From positions 6,411,501 to 6,475,500 of the forward strand of contig NZ_CP020370.1 of the NCBI RefSeq assembly GCF_002813775.1: DNA of 64,000 bases, in the 5' to 3' direction. This DNA comes from Candidatus Thiodictyon syntrophicum. GTDB taxonomy: Bacteria; Pseudomonadota; Gammaproteobacteria; Chromatiales; Chromatiaceae. The stretch's first letter is position 1, and the number at the start of each line of letters is the position of its first letter. This document shows positions 60,654 through 64,000 of the stretch, in pieces. The position numbers and the translations under genes are program-made. The notes below the pieces were generated by a model. That model searched no databases. It was not told the DNA's origin and saw nothing but the letters and a program-made list of their open reading frames with translations.

Positions 60654-61601
60654 TCAATGCAGCACCGCGTCCAGACTCTCCGCGGTGAGGATGCGGTCCG
60701 ACCAGCGCAGCAGGCTGTCGGGGTCCGCGCTGCTGATGCGTGCGCGCACCGTCTCGCTCGGGGGGCCGAATTTCCGGTCGATCTGCCGCAGCAGCATAGC
60801 GGCCTCACCCTCCTGTCTGCCCTCCCGTCTGCCTTGCTCGATGTAGCGGTCGATGAAGGTTTTCATGATTGGGTCTCCCGTGGGGTTCTGTTCCAACAGG
60901 GCGCGGACGTCGCGTTCTTCCACGCGTCCGGTGCCTTGGACATAGTAGCGCAGCAGGGATTCCAGGATCTCCAGCGCGGTGGTCCGGTCCTCGACCTGCT
61001 CGATCAGCGTCAGTAGATTGCCCAACCGCGCGAGGGGCTCTTTGCTGAAGATCCAGCGCATCGCCAACTGGACCAGACGGGTCAGCACGGCGCCCTTGAT
61101 CTCGGCGTTGGTCCGGGCGGAGATGTCGTGCAGCGCGTAGGTGAACCGTGGCACGAAGGGCGCCAGCACCGCTGGCAGCGGGGCGATCAGGTCATGGAAG
61201 TTGCAGGGTGCGCGCCAGCGTCCTTTGCCGTGATAAATCACCAGCGGATAGATCGGCGGGAGCCGCCGGGCCTTTGGGTGTTGTTTGCGGTAGGCATCGC
61301 CCTCGGCCGCGAGGTAGCGCAGCAATTGCAGCAGCGTCCAGTACTCGGGGCTGCTTTTGTGCTCGAAGAGCACGTAGATAGTCAGGGGTCCGTCGCGATG
61401 GCGCACGCGATAGACCAGATCCGAATAAGCCGAGCGCAGATCGGCCGAGACATAGGTGTCCTTGGAGATTTCCAGGGTTTCGAGGTCGATCTCGGCCAGC
61501 AGTTCGGCCGGCAGGTGGTGCCGCAGGAAGTCTACGGCGATCTCCCGGCGGCCGAAGCTCTCGCGGAAGTAGGTGTCGTGGGGGGTGGCGATGTCGTCCA
61601 T
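60654..61601 (-). CDS. Rpn family nuclease/putative transposase, copy 3
   Basis: This protein has 315 residues from the ATG at 61601 (MDDIATPHDTYFRESFGRRE), the usual start of this family; a TTG at 61694 would add 31 residues. The N-terminal PD-(D/E)XK-like Rpn (PF04754/YhgA-like) domain shows YSDLVYRVRHRDG (Asp) and [11 protein letters not shown] (E-x-K). It is followed by [14 protein letters not shown] and a helical C-terminal half with an RQEG tract (one unit here). E. coli Rpn proteins are DNA nucleases linked to recombination and phage defence. It appears intact. Confidence 0.9.
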   Translation of the reverse strand: MDDIATPHDTYFRESFGRREIAVDFLRHHLPAELLAEIDLETLEISKDTYVSADLRSAYSDLVYRVRHRDGPLTIYVLFEHKSSPEYWTLLQLLRYLAAEGDAYRKQHPKARRLPPIYPLVIYHGKGRWRAPCNFHDLIAPLPAVLAPFVPRFTYALHDISARTNAEIKGAVLTRLVQLAMRWIFSKEPLARLGNLLTLIEQVEDRTTALEILESLLRYYVQGTGRVEERDVRALLEQNPTGDPIMKTFIDRYIEQGRREGRQEGEAAMLLRQIDRKFGPPSETVRARISSADPDSLLRWSDRILTAESLDAVLH

Positions 61602-61954
61602 GGCGTCAGAGATTAATCGCGGCGCCTTGGCGGCGCAAGCGTCCGAGAGTCGCGGCCCGACCAAGACACGATCGGCCCAGTCCTCGTGGGCCAAGCCGCT
61701 GAGCGGGTCGGCGACCCAAACAGGGGAAAACGAGGGGAAAACGGGCCATGCTCGAATGGCGCTAAGTTACGCACGAGACCTCATGAGAACAGTGTCTTGC
61801 GGCGCGGCCAGCCTGCTGCCCAAAACGCTCCACTACCAAGCGGAGCCTGGAAGAATCGGGCGGACGGTCGCTGATTCTCAAGAAAACCGGGGCTGGGTTA
61901 TCGCGCAACGCGCTAATATCGTGGAGATCTTGAGCAAGCCGTCGCCAGTGCAGA

Positions 61955-62890
61955 TCAATGCAGCATAGCGTCCAGACTGTCCGCGGCGAGGATGCGGTCC
62001 GACCAGCGCACCAGGCTGTCGGGGTCCGCGCTGCTGATGCGTGCGCGCACCGTCTCGCTCGGGGGGCCGAATTTCCGGTCGATCAGCCGCAACAGGATAG
62101 CGGCCTCACCCTCCCGTCTGCCTTGCTCGATGTAGCGGTCGATGAAGGTTTGCATGATTGGGTCTCCCGTGGGGTTCTGTTCCAACAGGGCGCGGACGTC
62201 GCGTTCTTCCACGCGCCCGGTGCCTTGGACATAGTAGCGCAGCAGGGATTCCAGGATCTCCAGGGCCGTGGTCCGGTCCTCGACCTGTTCGATCAGGGTC
62301 AGCAGGTCGCCCAGCCGCGCGAGGGGCTCTTTGCTGAAGATCCAGCGCATCGCCAACTGGACCAGACGGGTCAGCACGGCGCCCTTGATCTCGGCGTTGG
62401 TCCGGGCGGAGATGTCGTGCAGCGCGTAGGTGAACCGCGGCACGAAGGGCAGCAGCGCCGTCGGCAACGGGGCGATCAGGTCGTGGAAGTTGCGGGGTGC
62501 GCGCCAGCGTCCTTTCCCGTGATAAATCACCAGCGGATAGACCGGCGGGAGCCGACGGGCCTGCGGGTGTTGTTTGCGGTAGGCATCGCCCTCCGCCGCG
62601 AGGTAGCGCAGCAATTGCAGCAGCGTCCAGTATTCCGGGCTGCTCTTGTGCTCGAACAGCACGTAAATCGTCAGGGGTCCATCGCGATGGCGAACGCGAT
62701 AGACCAGATCCGAGTAGGCCGAGCGCAGATCGGCCGAGACGTAGGTGTCCTTGGAGATTTCCAGGGTTTCGAGGTCGATCTCGGCCAGTAATTCAGGCGG
62801 CAGGTGGTGCCGCAGGAAGTCGATGGCGATCTCCCGGCGGCCGAAGCTCTCGCGGAAGTAGGTGTCGTGGGGGGTGGCGATGTCGTCCAT
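61955..62890 (-). CDS. Rpn family nuclease/putative transposase, copy 4
   Basis: This protein has 311 residues from the ATG at 62890; a conserved longer start (MAHEDWADRV at 62983, ATG here and TTG in copy 3) is the alternative. The catalytic blocks YSDLVYRVRHRDG and [10 protein letters not shown] are identical to copy 3. The RQEG tract is reduced to RREG. Differences from copy 3 are few and scattered, with [11 protein letters not shown] replacing [11 protein letters not shown] as in copy 5. The frame is complete. Confidence 0.9.
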   Translation of the reverse strand: MDDIATPHDTYFRESFGRREIAIDFLRHHLPPELLAEIDLETLEISKDTYVSADLRSAYSDLVYRVRHRDGPLTIYVLFEHKSSPEYWTLLQLLRYLAAEGDAYRKQHPQARRLPPVYPLVIYHGKGRWRAPRNFHDLIAPLPTALLPFVPRFTYALHDISARTNAEIKGAVLTRLVQLAMRWIFSKEPLARLGDLLTLIEQVEDRTTALEILESLLRYYVQGTGRVEERDVRALLEQNPTGDPIMQTFIDRYIEQGRREGEAAILLRLIDRKFGPPSETVRARISSADPDSLVRWSDRILAADSLDAMLH

Positions 62891-63232
62891 GGCATCGGAG
62901 ATTAATCGCGGCGCCTTGGCGGCGCAAGCGTCAGCGAGTCGCGGCCCGACCAAGACACGATCGGCCCAGTCCTCGTGGGCCATGCCGCTGAGCAGGTCGG
63001 CGACCCAAACAGGGGAAAACGGGCCCGGCTCGAATGGCGCTAAGTTACGCGCGAAACCTCATGAGAACAGTGTCTTGCGGCGCGGCCAGCCTGCTGCCCG
63101 AAACGCTCCAGTACCAAGCGGAGCCTGGAAGAATCGGGCGGACGGTCGCTGATTCTCAAGAAAACCGGGGCTGGGTTATCGCGCAACGCGCTAATATCGT
63201 TGAGATCTTGCGCAAGCCGTCGCCGGTGCAGA

Positions 63233-64000
63233 TCAATGCAGCACCGCGTCCAGACTGTCCGCGGTGAGGATGCGGTCCGACCAGCGCAGCAGGGTGTCGG
63301 GGTCCGCGCTGCTGATGCGTGCGCGCACCGGCTCGCTCGGGGGGCCGAACTTCCGGTCGATCAGCCGCAGCAGGATAGCGGCCCCACCCTCCTGTCTGCC
63401 CTCCTGTCTACCCGCCTGTCTGCCTTGCTCGATATAGCGGTCGATAAAGGTTTGCATGATTGGGTCTCCCGTGGGGTTCTGTTCCAACAGGGCGCGGACG
63501 TCGCGTTCTTCCACGCGCCCGGTGCCTTGGACATAGTAGCGCAGCAGGGATTCCAGGATCTCCAACGCGGTGGTCCGGTCCTCGACCTGCTCGATCAGCG
63601 TCAGTAGATTGCCCAACCGCGCGAGGGGCTCTTTGCTGAAGATCCAGCGCATCGCCAACTGGACCAGACGGGTCAGCACGGCGCCCTTGATCTCGGCGTT
63701 GGTGCGGGCGGAGATGTCGTGCAGCGCGTAGGTGAACCGCGGCACGAAGGGCAGCAGCGCCGTCGGCAACGGGGCGATCAGGTCGTGGAAGTTGCGGGGT
63801 GCGCGCCAGCGTCCTTTGCCGTGATAGATCACCAGCGGATAGATCGGCGGGAGCCGGCGGGCCTGCGGGTGTTGCTTGCGGTACGCGTCGCCCTCCGCCG
63901 CGAGGTAGCGCAGCAACTGCAGCAGCGTCCAGTATTCGGGGCTGCTCTTGTGCTCGAACAGCACGTAGATCGTCATGGGTCCATCGCGATGGCGAACGCG
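63233..64000 (-). CDS. Rpn family nuclease/putative transposase, copy 5 (partial)
   Basis: Its 3' part lies in the window and the N-terminus lies beyond 64000. The frame is open to the edge, including [20 protein letters not shown] with the E-x-K catalytic pair. The tract reads [12 protein letters not shown], intermediate in length. Where sequence exists there is no defect. Confidence 0.9.
   Translation of the reverse strand, partial: RVRHRDGPMTIYVLFEHKSSPEYWTLLQLLRYLAAEGDAYRKQHPQARRLPPIYPLVIYHGKGRWRAPRNFHDLIAPLPTALLPFVPRFTYALHDISARTNAEIKGAVLTRLVQLAMRWIFSKEPLARLGNLLTLIEQVEDRTTALEILESLLRYYVQGTGRVEERDVRALLEQNPTGDPIMQTFIDRYIEQGRQAGRQEGRQEGGAAILLRLIDRKFGPPSEPVRARISSADPDTLLRWSDRILTADSLDAVLH

Larger units (their letters stand above)
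57880..64000 (-). repeat. Tandem array of five Rpn gene units (unit about 1.28-1.30 kb)
   Basis: Stops at 57891, 58457, 60654, 61955 and 63233 mark five head-to-tail units that share gene and intergenic sequence (for example AAGCGGAGCCTGGAAGAATC and TTATCGCGCAACGCGCTAAT). Intact units repeat every 1278-1301 bp. Copies 1 and 2 are shortened and copy 2 holds an IS element; the array runs off the window. Confidence 0.93.

Overview
The window reads as a GC-rich gammaproteobacterial chromosome, most like a purple sulfur bacterium of the Chromatiaceae. That placement is an inference from three things: the conserved order hemA-prfA | TPR-ispE-tRNA-Gln-prs-rplY-pth, a selenium-dependent formate dehydrogenase locus, and the very high load of small toxin-antitoxin (TA), Uma2, Rpn, DUF29 and MNT genes plus dispersed palindromes. 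Core genes are separated and interrupted by accessory islands, many of them visibly decaying.

Layout. 0-6.2 kb: a three-gene accessory operon: a PLD-like/J-domain protein with an internal deletion, a 25-residue-repeat protein split by an ISKra4-type element, and a PD-(D/E)XK-like protein. 6.3-7.5 kb: a Phd antitoxin with a truncated VapC, a MazF-type pair, and an ATPase stub. 7.5-21.1 kb: the selenium locus (tRNA-Sec, selB, selA, fdhE, fdnIHG), with a B12-binding protein, a shortened GGDEF protein and two MNT nucleotidyltransferases whose HEPN partners are reduced to stubs. fdnG keeps its selenocysteine TGA at codon 196 but also has an in-frame TAG and a deletion of about 60 codons, and an IS21-type element sits 53 bp upstream of it. 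25-35.7 kb: prmC, prfA and hemA, with an island between prmC and prfA that carries two Uma2 nucleases and an NLR-type NACHT-FGE protein next to a TIR/DUF4062-like effector. 35.9-46.3 kb: housekeeping genes plus a metallophosphoesterase and a DEAD-box RNA helicase. 47.7-56 kb: an IS91-type element with a tyrosine recombinase, an attC-like site, and a run of small, AT-richer exported or TA-related genes, several truncated. 56-64 kb: a DUF2259 protein, a small membrane protein, and a tandem array of five Rpn-type genes, one split by an IS630-type element.

Two signals stand out. First, the NLR-like protein and its neighbouring effector share a 35-residue GSGAVAQG-type module, at the N-terminus of one and the C-terminus of the other; this suggests a paired sensor-effector immune module. 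Second, the intergenic regions hold several families of long imperfect palindromes whose arms are built from short tandem words. Copies of one family repeatedly bracket single genes (selB, prs, deaD, the fdn operon), and some are nested inside others. A separate MITE-like family with GGCCTTGATCAT ends and 8-bp target duplications carries interchangeable inner hairpins.
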